Source: Geobacter argillaceus (GTDB lineage: Bacteria > Desulfobacterota > Desulfuromonadia > Geobacterales > DSM-12255). Taken from it: a DNA stretch of 64,000 bases. The position numbers and the translations under genes were made by a program. This document shows, in pieces, positions 15,312 through 25,400 of the stretch (position 1 is its first letter; the number at the start of each line of letters is the position of its first letter). The stretch is taken from NCBI RefSeq assembly GCF_007830735.1, contig NZ_VLLN01000012.1:1-64000 (forward strand), read 5' to 3'. A model generated the notes under the pieces. The model saw only the letters and a list, made by a program, of their open reading frames with translations, was not told where the DNA came from and did no database searches.

Positions 15312-16082
15312 ATGAGCAGAACCATCTGTATTGCCAATCAGAAGGGTGGCGTCGGCAAGACCACCACTGCCGTCAACCTGGCGGCCTCCCTGGCGGCGGC
15401 CGAAAAACGGACCCTGCTGGTGGACATGGACCCCCAGGGGAATGCCGGCAGCGGGGTCGGCATCGACAAGTCCGCCCTGGAAGAGAGCATCTACGACGCC
15501 CTCATCAATGGTGTGGATGCCGCAGGGCTTGTCATCCCGACCGAGCTCCCCTTTCTGAGTATTCTCCCGGCTACCTCCGACCTGGCCGGCGCCGAGTTGG
15601 AACTGGCCACCATCCCGGAGCGGGAATTCGCCCTGAAGAAGGCGTTGGCCCCCCTTGCAGACCAGTACGACTATATCCTGATCGACTGTCCCCCCTCCCT
15701 GGGACTCCTTACCCTCAACGCCATGGCCGCGGCCCGGTCGGTGCTGGTGCCTCTCCAGTGCGAGTTCTACGCCATGGAGGGGCTCTCCCAGATCCTCCGC
15801 ACCATCGGCCTGGTGCAGAAAGGGCTGAATCCGGGCCTCAGTATCGAGGGGATACTCCTGACCATGTACGACGGTCGGAACAACCTCTCCCGCCAGGTGG
15901 CCGACGAGATCCGCAACCACTTCAAGGGGCAGGCCTTTCAGACCGTGGTCCCGCGCAATGTCCGGCTTTCCGAGGCGCCGAGCCACGGCAAGCCGATCAT
16001 CCTGTACGATATCACCTCCCGTGGCGCTGTCAGCTACCTGGAATTGGCCCGGGAGCTCATGGAGAGGGGCGCCAATGGTTAA
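15312..16082 (+). CDS. parA: Chromosome partitioning ATPase ParA/Soj
   Basis: The 256-residue ATPase starts MSRTICIANQKGGVGKTT, with the deviant Walker A motif at residues 10-18. VDMDPQGNAG and ILIDCPPSLGLLTLNA follow at the expected places. Length and motifs are those of small chromosomal Soj-type ParA proteins that position the origin region with ParB. It overlaps parB by eight bases, so the pair is co-translated. Confidence 0.95.
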   Translation: MSRTICIANQKGGVGKTTTAVNLAASLAAAEKRTLLVDMDPQGNAGSGVGIDKSALEESIYDALINGVDAAGLVIPTELPFLSILPATSDLAGAELELATIPEREFALKKALAPLADQYDYILIDCPPSLGLLTLNAMAAARSVLVPLQCEFYAMEGLSQILRTIGLVQKGLNPGLSIEGILLTMYDGRNNLSRQVADEIRNHFKGQAFQTVVPRNVRLSEAPSHGKPIILYDITSRGAVSYLELARELMERGANG

Positions 16083-16911
16083 GAAAACCGGCCTGGGGAA
16101 AGGGATGGGCGCGCTGCTGCCGGTTGTCAACGAAGACCGGGGAAGCTATTTCCTCTGCCCCATCGAGGAGATCAAGCCGAACCGCGCCCAGCCGCGCAAG
16201 ACCTTTGTCAACGAGAAGCTGGAAGAGCTGGCCGCCTCCATCCGGGAAAAGGGGATCATCCAGCCGCTGGTGGTCTGCCGCAAGGGACAGCACTTTGAAC
16301 TGATCGCCGGCGAGCGCCGCTGGCGGGCCGCGCAGAAGGCCGGGCTCAGAGAGGTCCCGGTGGTGATCCAGGACGTGTCCGAGGACACAGCCCTGGAGAT
16401 GGCCCTGATCGAGAACATCCAGCGGGAGGACCTGAACGCCGTCGAAGAGGCGGAGGCCTACCGCTCGCTCCTGGAAAAGTTCGACTTCTCCCAGGAAGAA
16501 CTGGCCAAGCGGGTCGGCAAGGACCGCTCCACCGTGGCCAACGCGCTCAGGCTCCTGAAGCTGCCGGAGGAGATCCAGCGGGATATCGTGACGGAAAACC
16601 TCACCATGGGGCATGCCCGGGCGTTGCTGGCCCTGGAGTCGGCTGAGCTGCTCAAAGAGGCCCGCGAGGAGATCCTGAAGAAACATCTGACCGTCCGGGC
16701 CACCGAGGCGTTGGTGAAGCGGTTGAAGAGCGCCAAGCCCGCAAAGGCCGCGACCAGGATCGACCCGGAACTGACCGACCTCATGGAGCAGCTGAAGCGC
16801 CACTTCAAGGCAAAGGTTGCCATCCGCGCCAAGAGCCGGGGCGGGACCCTGGAGATCAGCTATGGGAGCAAGGACGAGCTGTCCCGGATCATCGACCTGC
16901 TGAACCTGTAA
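16075..16911 (+). CDS. parB: Chromosome partitioning protein ParB/Spo0J
   Basis: ATG 16075 gives 278 residues beginning MVKKTGLGKGMGALLP, the usual ParB N-terminus. The CTPase/nuclease-like domain has IKPNRAQPRKTF, ELIAGERRWRAAQKAGL and ENIQREDLNA; the HTH region is EELAKRVGKDRSTVANALRL. It ends in a dimerisation domain. It binds parS and loads with ParA; no parS was recognised in the window. Confidence 0.95.
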   Translation: MVKKTGLGKGMGALLPVVNEDRGSYFLCPIEEIKPNRAQPRKTFVNEKLEELAASIREKGIIQPLVVCRKGQHFELIAGERRWRAAQKAGLREVPVVIQDVSEDTALEMALIENIQREDLNAVEEAEAYRSLLEKFDFSQEELAKRVGKDRSTVANALRLLKLPEEIQRDIVTENLTMGHARALLALESAELLKEAREEILKKHLTVRATEALVKRLKSAKPAKAATRIDPELTDLMEQLKRHFKAKVAIRAKSRGGTLEISYGSKDELSRIIDLLNL

Positions 16912-16921
16912 TTCACATCGT

Positions 16922-16960
16922 AACGGGAAAAGGCAACCAGAGCGGTTGCCTTTTCCCGTT
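16922..16960. terminator. Terminator after parB
   Basis: A perfect 17-bp stem (AACGGGAAAAGGCAACC and its complement, loop AGAGC) ends parAB. The right arm contains the T-run. Confidence 0.9.
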
Positions 16961-16982
16961 GCCTGAAACATAGTCATACCTA

Positions 16983-17426
16983 ATGACCCGACCCAAGTTC
17001 AAAAAAGACCATATCGTCACCTCGGTGGTGGCTGTCATCATCAATGACGACCGGGAAGTCCTCCTGACCAAGCGGAGCATCCCCCCGTTCCAAGGGGAGT
17101 GGGTGATGCCGGGGGGGAAGATCGACCTGGGCGAGCCGATCATCAAGGCGATTGAACGGGAGGTCATGGAAGAAGTGGGGCTGCAGGTGGAGGTGGTGGA
17201 CCTGCTGGACGTGTTCGAACATGTCACCCCGGGCGACGAGAACTACCACTTCATCATCCTCTACTACCGCTGTCGTCCCCTGTTCTGCGACATCACCCAC
17301 AACCAGGACGAGGTTGACGAGGCCCGCTGGGTGGCGCAACAGGATCTGGCCGCCTTGAAGATGCCCGACGGAACGCGGTTCATCCTCGGCAAGGTATTTT
17401 TACAGGAGAGTCAAGACACCCCATGA
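16983..17426 (+). CDS. NUDIX hydrolase
   Basis: The 147-residue protein has the NUDIX box from GGKIDLGEP to REVMEEVGL (GX5EX7REUXEEXGU) around residues 40-62. Such enzymes cleave nucleoside diphosphate derivatives; the substrate is not predictable here. It shares an ATGA overlap with lspA, so the two are coupled. Confidence 0.85.
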   Translation: MTRPKFKKDHIVTSVVAVIINDDREVLLTKRSIPPFQGEWVMPGGKIDLGEPIIKAIEREVMEEVGLQVEVVDLLDVFEHVTPGDENYHFIILYYRCRPLFCDITHNQDEVDEARWVAQQDLAALKMPDGTRFILGKVFLQESQDTP

Positions 17427-17908
17427 AAAACCGCTACGCCATCCTTGCGGCAGTTACCGTACTCGTGCTGGTGATCGATCAGGCGACCAAGGTCTATATC
17501 GACCGGACCATGCAGCTCTACCAATCCATACCGGTGGTCAACGGCCTGTTCAGCATCACCTACATGCGGAACAAGGGGGCGGCCTTCAGTTTCCTCTCCA
17601 ACTTCAACTACCGTCTCCCCTTTTTCATTCTGATCTCCCTGGTGGCTGTGGTCGCTATCCTGGTGGCCTATCGCAAGCTGCGTGACGACCAGCGCTTCGC
17701 CGCCCTCGCCCTGTCCCTCATCCTCTCCGGGGCAGTGGGGAACCTGATCGACCGGGTCAGGCTCGGCGAGGTGATCGACTTTCTGGACGTCTTCTGGCAG
17801 ACCCACCACTGGCCGGCCTTCAACGTGGCCGACTCGGCCATCTGCGTCGGGGTTGCCCTGCTGGCAGTGGATATGGTGCTGGAAGAGCGGCGGCAGAAAA
17901 AGGCGTAA
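17423..17908 (+). CDS. lspA: Lipoprotein signal peptidase II
   Basis: The 161-residue membrane protein has four hydrophobic segments and the catalytic aspartates in GNLIDRVRLGEVIDFL and NVADSAI, with the N-terminal motif VIDQATK. It removes signal peptides from prolipoproteins at the inner membrane. It overlaps the NUDIX gene by four bases. Confidence 0.95.
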   Translation: MKNRYAILAAVTVLVLVIDQATKVYIDRTMQLYQSIPVVNGLFSITYMRNKGAAFSFLSNFNYRLPFFILISLVAVVAILVAYRKLRDDQRFAALALSLILSGAVGNLIDRVRLGEVIDFLDVFWQTHHWPAFNVADSAICVGVALLAVDMVLEERRQKKA

Positions 17909-17930
17909 CGGTACGGAGAAATCTCGAAAA

Positions 17931-17966
17931 CAAAAGGCCGCTGGCGGAACTGCCGGCGGCCTTTTG
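17931..17966 (+). terminator. Terminator after lspA
   Basis: Stem CAAAAGGCCGC / GCGGCCTTTTG (17931-17941, 17956-17966), with Ts in the descending arm. Confidence 0.75.
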
Positions 17967-18106
17967 TCATCTGGTCCGGCGAAGGCCCTGACCGTGGGTG
18001 ACCGCAAACCGCGTTTAGGGGGTTTGCCGCCTGTCATCACGCATGGTTGCCCCGACAAGGGATATATGGTAATTTGAATGCAGCGAACATCAGCAGGAGG
18101 TGTGTC

Positions 18107-18307
18107 ATGCCGATCTACGAATACCGGTGCACAGCATGCAATGAAGACTTTTCCCTGCTCCAGAAGATGGGGGCAAGCGCCGCCGAAACCAGCTGCCCCA
18201 AGTGCGGCTCGCCAAAGGTGGAAAAACTGATCTCGGCCTGTTCGGTCAGCAGTGGGAGTGTCGGTTCCCATGCCAGCGGCCCGGCCTGCAGCATCGGCGG
18301 TGGCTGA
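18107..18307 (+). CDS. FmdB-type small zinc ribbon protein
   Basis: ATG 18107 follows an AGGAGG site. The 66-residue protein starts MPIYEYRCTACNEDFSLLQK and has two CxxC pairs (CTAC, CPKC), the FmdB/CxxC_CXXC_SSSS fold, with a Ser/Gly-rich tail containing one more Cys. The function of these proteins is largely unknown. It converges on hypE. Confidence 0.85.
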   Translation: MPIYEYRCTACNEDFSLLQKMGASAAETSCPKCGSPKVEKLISACSVSSGSVGSHASGPACSIGGG

Positions 18308-18331
18308 GGTCCGCACCGCTGAACCGTGCGT

Positions 18332-19345
18332 TCAGCAGATCCTCGGCAACTGCTCCCCTGCCAGCATTTCCACCTTCCGCAACCCGCCGGCCACGGTCTC
18401 CAGGGCAATCGTGCCGGTGCCACTGCCCGTCACCTCGCCGATGACCGCGGCATCCCTCCCCAGGGGATGCTGCCGCATCCGCGCCACGAGGCGCTCCGCA
18501 GCCTCGGGCGCCACCAGCGCCAGCAGCTTTCCTTCGTTTGCCACGTACAGCGGATCGAGACCCAGGATCGAGCAGACCCCCTTGACGGCGCTGCGGATCG
18601 GAAGCGCGCTCTCCCGGAGGTGCAGGTCCACGGCAGACTGACTGGCGATCTCTTTCAGGGTGGTGGCAACCCCGCCCCGCGTGGGGTCCCGCAGGACGTG
18701 GAGCGCAGCCCCTGCTTCCTCCAGCATCGCCGCCACCAGGCCGTGCAGTGCGGCGGAGTCGCTCCGGATGTCCGTTTCCAGCTCCAGCCCTTCCCGGCTG
18801 GCCATGATGGCGATGCCGTGGTCGCCGATGGTGCCGCTGACGATGACCCGGTCGCCCGGCCGGGCATTGGCGCCATGGATGACGACCGGGTGGTCGATGA
18901 TGCCGATGCCGGCACTGTTGATGAAGATCCGGTCGGCCTTGCCGCGGGGGACCACCTTGGTGTCGCCGGTGACGATGGCCACCCCTGCCGCATCTGCCGC
19001 CTGCCGCATGCTGGCCAGGATCGGCACCAGTTCCGAGCGGCTGAACCCTTCCTCGATGATCAGGCCAATACTGAGCCAGAGCGGCCGGGCCCCCATCATG
19101 GACAGATCGTTGATCGTGCCGTTCACGGCCAGATCGCCGATATTGCCGCCGGGGAAGAAGATCGGATCGACCACATAGGAATCGGTGGTAAAGCAGAACC
19201 GCTCGCCGGCACGTTCCAGCACGGCGGCATCGTTCTGCCCGACTTGCGGGGTCCCGGAAAGGATCGGGATGATGACCTCGTCCAGCAGCTGGTGGGAGAG
19301 CCTGCCGCCGCTGCCGTGGCCGAGGAGGATGAGATCCTTGTTCAT
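18332..19345 (-). CDS. hypE: Hydrogenase maturation protein HypE
   Basis: The 337-residue protein has the PurM-like ATP-binding fold (VVDPIFFPGGNIGDLAVNGT, TGDTKVV) and ends in PRIC, the C-terminal cysteine that carries the carbamoyl/cyano group for the Fe-CN ligands of [NiFe]-hydrogenase. Other hyp genes are not in the window. It lies upstream of nothing in the same direction, and follows the ResB-like gene after 58 bases. Confidence 0.95.
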   Translation of the reverse strand: MNKDLILLGHGSGGRLSHQLLDEVIIPILSGTPQVGQNDAAVLERAGERFCFTTDSYVVDPIFFPGGNIGDLAVNGTINDLSMMGARPLWLSIGLIIEEGFSRSELVPILASMRQAADAAGVAIVTGDTKVVPRGKADRIFINSAGIGIIDHPVVIHGANARPGDRVIVSGTIGDHGIAIMASREGLELETDIRSDSAALHGLVAAMLEEAGAALHVLRDPTRGGVATTLKEIASQSAVDLHLRESALPIRSAVKGVCSILGLDPLYVANEGKLLALVAPEAAERLVARMRQHPLGRDAAVIGEVTGSGTGTIALETVAGGLRKVEMLAGEQLPRIC

Positions 19346-19376
19346 TTCGGCTCCATGAAAGATTCCGACTTGTTGT

Positions 19377-19409
19377 TACCGGTCACCAGTTACGAGTCAC
19401 CAGTCACGG
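19377..19409 (-). repeat. Dispersed intergenic repeat overlapping the ResB-like stop codon
   Basis: On the minus strand CCGTGACTGGTGACTCGT continues to AACTGGTGACCGG. A copy with two mismatches over 27 bases lies at 28010-28036. In both places its first bases form the gene's final Pro codon and TGA stop. Confidence 0.6.
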
Positions 19410-20111
19410 ATTTCTTCCCCGCCGCTTGGCCAGCAGCACCAGGTTGGCGACGGTGAAGAGGAGGGCACCGGCCAGGGCAGCGCCGCCGCCCGGCTCCTTG
19501 TGAATCTCGAGCAGGCCGGCACGGTAGGGGACCAGTGCCACCTCCTTCAGGTAGATGCCGACCCCCTGGTAGAAGAGCGGATGATTGGGTCTGATGGTGG
19601 CGCTCCTGGCAATCCCCCCATCGGCATAACGGATGGTGGCGCTCATGTCGGTCGGCATCCCCATCTTCCCGTAGGTGACGGCCAGTCCGGCGATCTCCAC
19701 CCGGGAACCGTCGGGAAAACCGATGGACATCCCTTCCCGCACCTGCAAAGACTCTTTGAGGGAACCGGTGGCACTGAGCAGGTGCGCCAGGACGATCAGG
19801 AGGAAGCCCAGATGCATGACCTGCGGCACGATCCGCATCAGGAAGCTTCCCCGCTGCCACTTGGCCCGCAGCGAGTCGATGCTGCAGAGGATGGTGTTGA
19901 CCACCAGGAGAACGAGGACGGCAAGGGTCAGCCAGAGCCACCAGGTTTCTCGGGGCGGGGCTTCGCGCAGCCAGACGAAGAGCGGCAGTTCATTGATGGC
20001 CGACCCTTCGCCCGCCACGAAAGAGCCGACCGCCATGGCAAGGCAGACCCCGGCCAGGAGCCAGAGGCCGAGGGTGAGGGAGGCAAGGCGGTTATAGAGG
20101 GCAGAAAGCAT
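19404..20111 (-). CDS. ResB-like cytochrome c biogenesis protein
   Basis: The 235-residue membrane protein has hydrophobic segments near residues 10-32, 58-80, 95-112 and 205-225, with a periplasmic domain between. SAINELPLFVWL and GFPDGSRVEIAGL match the short ResB/Ccs1 type that works with CcsA in haem delivery for cytochrome c maturation. The CcsA-like gene is next upstream in the same direction, 134 bases away. Confidence 0.75.
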   Translation of the reverse strand: MLSALYNRLASLTLGLWLLAGVCLAMAVGSFVAGEGSAINELPLFVWLREAPPRETWWLWLTLAVLVLLVVNTILCSIDSLRAKWQRGSFLMRIVPQVMHLGFLLIVLAHLLSATGSLKESLQVREGMSIGFPDGSRVEIAGLAVTYGKMGMPTDMSATIRYADGGIARSATIRPNHPLFYQGVGIYLKEVALVPYRAGLLEIHKEPGGGAALAGALLFTVANLVLLAKRRGRNP

Positions 20112-20126
20112 GAAAATACCTTTAAC

Positions 20127-20240
20127 AATTCAACGCGGAAGGACGCTGATAACAGCGGATTTGCACGGCTAAAACTGAAGCCTGTTTTTCGGGTTCTTCT
20201 GTGTCAATCCGATCTTTTCCGCGTCTCTCCGCGTTGAATT
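20127..20240. repeat. Intergenic element bounded by 13-bp inverted repeats
   Basis: AATTCAACGCGGA (20127-20139) and its complement TCCGCGTTGAATT (20228-20240) flank 88 bases without a gene, between the CcsA-like and ResB-like genes. The inner part holds GCTGATAACAGCGGATTTGCACG. It looks like a small intergenic repeat element or a transcript hairpin. Confidence 0.5.
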
Positions 20241-20245
20241 CTCCG

Positions 20246-21082
20246 TCAGAAGCTGTGCGAGCTTTTCATCAGTATGCTCACCCCCAGGTAGGTGAACAGG
20301 GTGATGCCGAAGCCGACGATCCCACCCCAGGCCACGGCCCGCTCCCAGCTGCTCCCCTTCAATCGCAGGTGGAGATAGAGCGTATAGAAGAGCCAGAGAA
20401 TGGAGGTCCAGAGTTCCTTTGGGGTCCAGAGCCAGTAGGTGCCCCAGGCATAGTACCCCCAGATGCCGCCGGAGACCATGGAGGCGGAGAAAAATGAATA
20501 CCCCACCAGGGCTGCCTTGTACTGGAGATCCAGCAGGTGGCGGTGCCCATCCTTCAGAAAGAGTATCCCCAGAAGCGCCCCGATGGCAAAAAGAGCGTAG
20601 GCGAAAAAGGCCAGGGCCACGTGGAGCTCGAACCAGAGCGTGTTGAGGATCGGTGGCATCGGCATGGCAAAGGCCGGGAACGGGAGCGACAGCAGGGCAA
20701 AAAACGCCACGGTGAAGCCGGTCAGCCAGGGAAAGAGTTCCGTGTCCCGCAGGGAGGGGACAAACAGGAACGGCAGTGCCATGATGCCGATGGAGGTGGA
20801 AAAGAAGACCAGGGTGTCATGGGGACCGATCAGGGGGAGCCGTCCCAGGTCCATGCCGCGGATGGCCAGGTAGGCCAGTTCGAGCAGGATGCCGGTGGCC
20901 AGCAGCGGGCGCCGGAAGCCGCCGAACAGGGTGATGCCGGTTGCGGTGAGGAGGAGCCATTTCATCGAGTGATAGTCCGGACTGAAATTGGGGCGTTTGC
21001 AACTCTGCGCACAGTACACCGGTGGAAAAAGGAGGGTCAAGGTAAATGTGGCCCAATATCCGCCACAATAGCTGTTCGTCAT
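20246..21082 (-). CDS. CcsA/ResC-like haem exporter for cytochrome c assembly
   Basis: I chose ATG 21082 (MTNSYCGGYWATF); the frame is open further upstream. The ~278-residue product has about eight hydrophobic segments and the tryptophan-rich signature WGYYAWGTYWLWTPKELW (near residue 200), typical of the haem-handling WWD-type motif of CcsA. With the ResB-like protein it would form a system II haem ligation machine for the many c-type cytochromes of these bacteria. Confidence 0.8.
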   Translation of the reverse strand: MTNSYCGGYWATFTLTLLFPPVYCAQSCKRPNFSPDYHSMKWLLLTATGITLFGGFRRPLLATGILLELAYLAIRGMDLGRLPLIGPHDTLVFFSTSIGIMALPFLFVPSLRDTELFPWLTGFTVAFFALLSLPFPAFAMPMPPILNTLWFELHVALAFFAYALFAIGALLGILFLKDGHRHLLDLQYKAALVGYSFFSASMVSGGIWGYYAWGTYWLWTPKELWTSILWLFYTLYLHLRLKGSSWERAVAWGGIVGFGITLFTYLGVSILMKSSHSF

Positions 21083-21199
21083 GCCACTGCCGGCCCTGCC
21101 CATGTCAAATATTTGAAAAAAACATTCCGTCGGCACATGTATCCACTGCACGCAACGGCTATGTCGCACAACCAGTAGCAAATTCAACCAGTTAAATGA

Positions 21200-21216
21200 T
21201 TGGCATTTTTAATGCT
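21200..21216 (+). promoter_or_regulatory. Weak sigma-54-like element upstream of the GGDEF gene
   Basis: TTGGCATTTTTAATGCT has GG and GC spaced by ten bases. Match to the -24/-12 consensus is partial. Confidence 0.25.
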
Positions 21217-21284
21217 TTAGACATTCAACATTAAATTCATGCAGTGTCGGTGTATCCATTTAGGCGATACGTGGAGACAAACGG

Positions 21285-22358
21285 ATGAAAAGCATGATTT
21301 CTACCCCATTTACCACTCCATACACCAATAACCTGTGTACCGGCTTGGGTCAGTCCGTTGGCTTTGCATCGCCGGCAAACCAGCTTCAGGAACTGAACGA
21401 GGCAATTTTTCTCAGCCAGTTCACCTGTGCCGTCATTGCGACCCTTGACCCTGACAGCGTCTGTGCCAGTGCTGCCCGTCAGCTGTACGATTATACGCCG
21501 TACCGGATGATCGTCTTCCGGCTCACCCCGGAGGCCGGCGGCAAGACCATCAGCTATGCCCCTGCCCAGGGACGACGCGAGCCGATGATCCTGCCGTTTA
21601 CCGAAAAGCAACTCACCTTCAAGGCTGCCAACGTATCGTTTAAATGGGACAATTGCCAGCGTCTCGACCTGCCGGGCGAGATGGGGTGCATCGAGATCTG
21701 GCCGACTGAACGGGACAAGGGGGGGCTCTCGGACAGCTTCCGCGACAACCTCACCTCATCCTTTGCCATGGCACTGCAGAATGCCGTCGAGCATTCCCGT
21801 GTCAAAGAAATGGCAATGCAGGATGGACTGACCGGTCTCTTTAATCGTCGGACTTTTGACGAAATGCTCAACCTGGAGGGGAGGAAGGAGTTGCTCCCCC
21901 TCTCCCTGCTGTTGATCGACCTGGACGACTTCAAACTGGTGAACGACCGTTACGGGCACCAAGCCGGCGATCAGGTCCTGGCCCGCTTCGGCCGGCTTCT
22001 CAAGGAGAGCTTTCGCGGCACCGACCTGCTGGCCCGCTACGGTGGCGAAGAATTTGCCGTGCTGTTGCCAAAGACGCCGGCGCTGAAGGCGGCAGAGGTT
22101 GCCCAGCGGCTGCTCACGCGACTCGGCGATACGACTTTTGAATTCGATGGTCAGACGCACCGGGTAACGGCAAGCATCGGAGTGGCGGCCATGACCAAGG
22201 GTGACCGGCTCAATGTCCACAACCTGGTGGAGCGGGCGGACCAGGCGCTCTACAAGGCGAAGCGGGGCGGCAAGAACCGTCTCGTAACCGCCGACACACC
22301 GGCCCCCCGGGGGGATAAGGCCAACCAGGCCGGCCAGGGCCGACTGCCGGGGCTGTAG
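21285..22358 (+). CDS. Diguanylate cyclase (GGDEF) with N-terminal sensory region
   Basis: The 357-residue protein has a GAF-like N-terminal region (about 45-165) and a GGDEF domain at ~185-345. The active site is RYGGEEFAVLLP near residue 253, with an RGTD inhibitory I-site five residues before it, so product inhibition is likely. No transmembrane segment is seen, hence it is cytosolic. It is separated from mfd by about 60 bases. Confidence 0.9.
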   Translation: MKSMISTPFTTPYTNNLCTGLGQSVGFASPANQLQELNEAIFLSQFTCAVIATLDPDSVCASAARQLYDYTPYRMIVFRLTPEAGGKTISYAPAQGRREPMILPFTEKQLTFKAANVSFKWDNCQRLDLPGEMGCIEIWPTERDKGGLSDSFRDNLTSSFAMALQNAVEHSRVKEMAMQDGLTGLFNRRTFDEMLNLEGRKELLPLSLLLIDLDDFKLVNDRYGHQAGDQVLARFGRLLKESFRGTDLLARYGGEEFAVLLPKTPALKAAEVAQRLLTRLGDTTFEFDGQTHRVTASIGVAAMTKGDRLNVHNLVERADQALYKAKRGGKNRLVTADTPAPRGDKANQAGQGRLPGL

Positions 22359-22419
22359 CCCCGCATTTCCTACAATTTTTGGTTGCACCTTGGCTGGCGA
22401 TAGTTCAGAGTATTTCCCC

Positions 22420-25400
22420 ATGATCGCCCCCGCAGATACCCTCCTGAAAAAACTCCTGTCAGCGCTGAACCCTGCCCAGGCCCGGGTCCGGCTATCCGGG
22501 CTGCATGGTTCGGCGCCGGCCTTCGTCCTCTCGTTTCTCGCCGAGCGTAAAGGCGGCCCCCTGGTGATCGTCACTGCCGACAGCGACACCGCTGCCGAGC
22601 TCTGCCAGGAACTCCGCTTCTACAGCGCCCGGCCGGAGGCAATACACCTCTTTCCGTCCTGGGATACCCAGCTCCTGGAAAACGTCTCGCCCCATCCCGA
22701 CGTCACCGGCGAACGGCTCGCAACCCTTTCGGCCCTGATGAACGGCAGTGCCCGGGCCGTGGTAACCCCCTGGTCCGCCCTTAGCCAGCGGGTCATCCCC
22801 CGCCAGGTACTCGGCGACGCCTCACTCTACCTGGTGGCCGGCGAGGAACTGGACCGGGAGGCGCTCCTGCAGAAACTGGTGAACCTCGGCTACGCCCCGG
22901 TCCCGCTGGTGGAGGACCGGGGGACCTTTGCGGTGCGGGGCGGGATTCTGGATATATTTCCCCCTGCCCTGCCCTCGCCGGTCCGGGTGGAATTCTTCGG
23001 CGATTTCGTGGAGACGATCCGCACCTTCGACCCGCTCAGCCAGCGTTCCCTGCACCCCCTTGCCGAACTGGTGCTCCTGCCGTCCCGGGAGGTGATCCTC
23101 ATGCCGGCGTCCGTGCAGGCCTTTGCGGCCCGCCTGAAACGGCGCTGCGACGATCTTGACATCCCGGTGGTCCGCCGCCGCGAGCTCATGGAGCAGCTGC
23201 AGAACGACTGTTACCCGGCCGGGGTGGAATTTCTCCAGCCGATGTTCCATGGCCCGCTGGAAACCCTTTTCAACTATGCCGGAGCGGATTGCGTCACGAT
23301 CCTGGTCGATCCCGAGGGGGTCGTCGCCGCCCGGGAGGCCTTTGCCGCCGACCTGGCCCGGGCCGAACAGCGGGCACTGGAACATGACCGGATCTTCGCC
23401 CCCCTGGAAGAGCTCTATTGCGATGCCGATGCCGTGGAGACGCTGATCGGACTAGGGCGGCGGGTGACGATACCGGCCCTGGAACTGTCCGGGACAGAAG
23501 AAGATGCAGCGGTTTTCCGCTTTGACGTGCAGGACAACCGGGACCTCAGGATCGACCTGGCCCCTGACAGCGAAGGGGTTCTCCGACCGCTGGCGACGAA
23601 GCTGCAGGGACTGCTCGCCGCCGGGGTAAGGCCGTTCCTCCCCTGCCACCAGCAGGGACAGGCCCAGCGGCTCCTGGAGCTGCTCACCCCTTACGGACTA
23701 CCGCTCCATATGGCCGAGGAGCCATTCGCCGACGTTCTCGCCCGGCGCGACCAGCGGGTGGAGGTGATGGTCGGCGAACTGTCCCGCGGCTGCCGTCTCC
23801 CGGAGTTCGGGGTGGCGATCATTGCCGAAGAGGAGATATTCGGCCAGAGGGTCAGACGGCGCGGTGTCTCTGAGCTGAAGAAGAAACAGGTCCTGACCTC
23901 CCTGGCGGAGCTGAAGCCGGGTGACCCGATGGTCCACCTGGAGTTCGGGGTCGGCATCTACCGGGGGCTCCAGCACCTCGCCCTGGGCGGCGTGGCCGGT
24001 GACTTCCTGCTCCTGGAGTACGCGGGTGGTGACAAGCTCTACCTGCCGGTGGACAGGCTCGGGCTGGTGCAACGCTATGTGGGGGCCGAGGGGCTTGAGC
24101 CGCGCATCGACCGGCTCGGCGGCAGTTCCTGGGAAAAGGCCAAGGCCAAGGCGCGGCAAGCCATCGAGGAGATGGCCGATGAACTCCTCCAGCTCTATGC
24201 CGCCCGCCAGATCCAGGAAGGGATTGCCTTCTCCCCCCCCGACGACCTCTACAAGGAGTTTGAGGCCTCTTTTGCCTACGAGGAGACGCCGGACCAGCTC
24301 TCGGCCATCGAAGACGTGCTGAGCGACATGCAGCATACCCGCCCCATGGACCGGCTGATCTGCGGCGATGTGGGCTACGGCAAGACCGAAGTGGCCATGC
24401 GCGGCGCCTTCAAGGCGGTGATGGACGGCAGGCAGGTGGCGGTCCTGGTCCCCACCACGGTCCTGGCCCAGCAGCATATGGAATCGTTCCGGGAGCGGTT
24501 CAAGGCCTATCCGGTAAAGGTGGAGATGCTCTCCCGTTTCCGCACCCCCAAGGAACAGAAGGCGATCCTGGAAGGGGTGCAGAAAGGCAATGTCGACATC
24601 ATCATCGGCACCCACCGCCTGCTCCAGAAGGACGTGACGTTCAAGGAGCTGGGGCTTTTGATCGTCGACGAGGAACAGCGCTTCGGCGTGGCCCACAAGG
24701 AACGGCTCAAGAAGTACCGGGCCACGGTGGACATCATGACCCTCACCGCCACCCCGATCCCCCGGACCCTGTACATGTCGATGATGGGGATCCGCGACCT
24801 CTCCATCATCGATACCCCGCCGGTGGATCGGCTGGCCATCAAGACCTTTGTAGCAAGGTTCAACGACGAACTGATCCGCGAGGCGGTGCTGCGGGAGCTG
24901 CGCCGCGGCGGCCAGATCTTCTTCGTCCACAACCGGGTCCAGAGCATCGGCGCCATGGCCGAGCACCTGCAGCGGATCGTGCCGGAGGCGCGGATTGCGG
25001 TGGGGCACGGCCAGATGAACGAAGGGGAGCTGGAAAAGGTGATGCTCGGCTTCATGCACGGCGAGACCAACTTGCTGCTCTGCACCACCATCATCGAGTC
25101 CGGGCTGGACATCCCGTCTGCCAACACCCTGATCGTCAACCGGGCCGACGCCTTCGGCCTGGCCCAGCTCTACCAGCTGCGGGGGCGGGTCGGCCGCTCC
25201 AAGGTGCGTGCCTACGCCTACTTTCTCATCCCGGCAGAGGGGGCCATCCCTCCCGACGCGCGGGAGCGGCTCAAGATTCTCCAGGAGATCACCGAGCTGG
25301 GGGCCGGCTTCCGGATCGCCACCCACGACCTGGAGATCCGCGGCGCCGGCGACCTGCTGGGGGGACGCCAGTCGGGGCAGATCGCCGCGGTCGGCTTCGA

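Noticed and set aside
14973-17000. Replication origin or parS site near parAB
   Set aside because: I could not find a 16-bp parS-like palindrome or a cluster of DnaA boxes.
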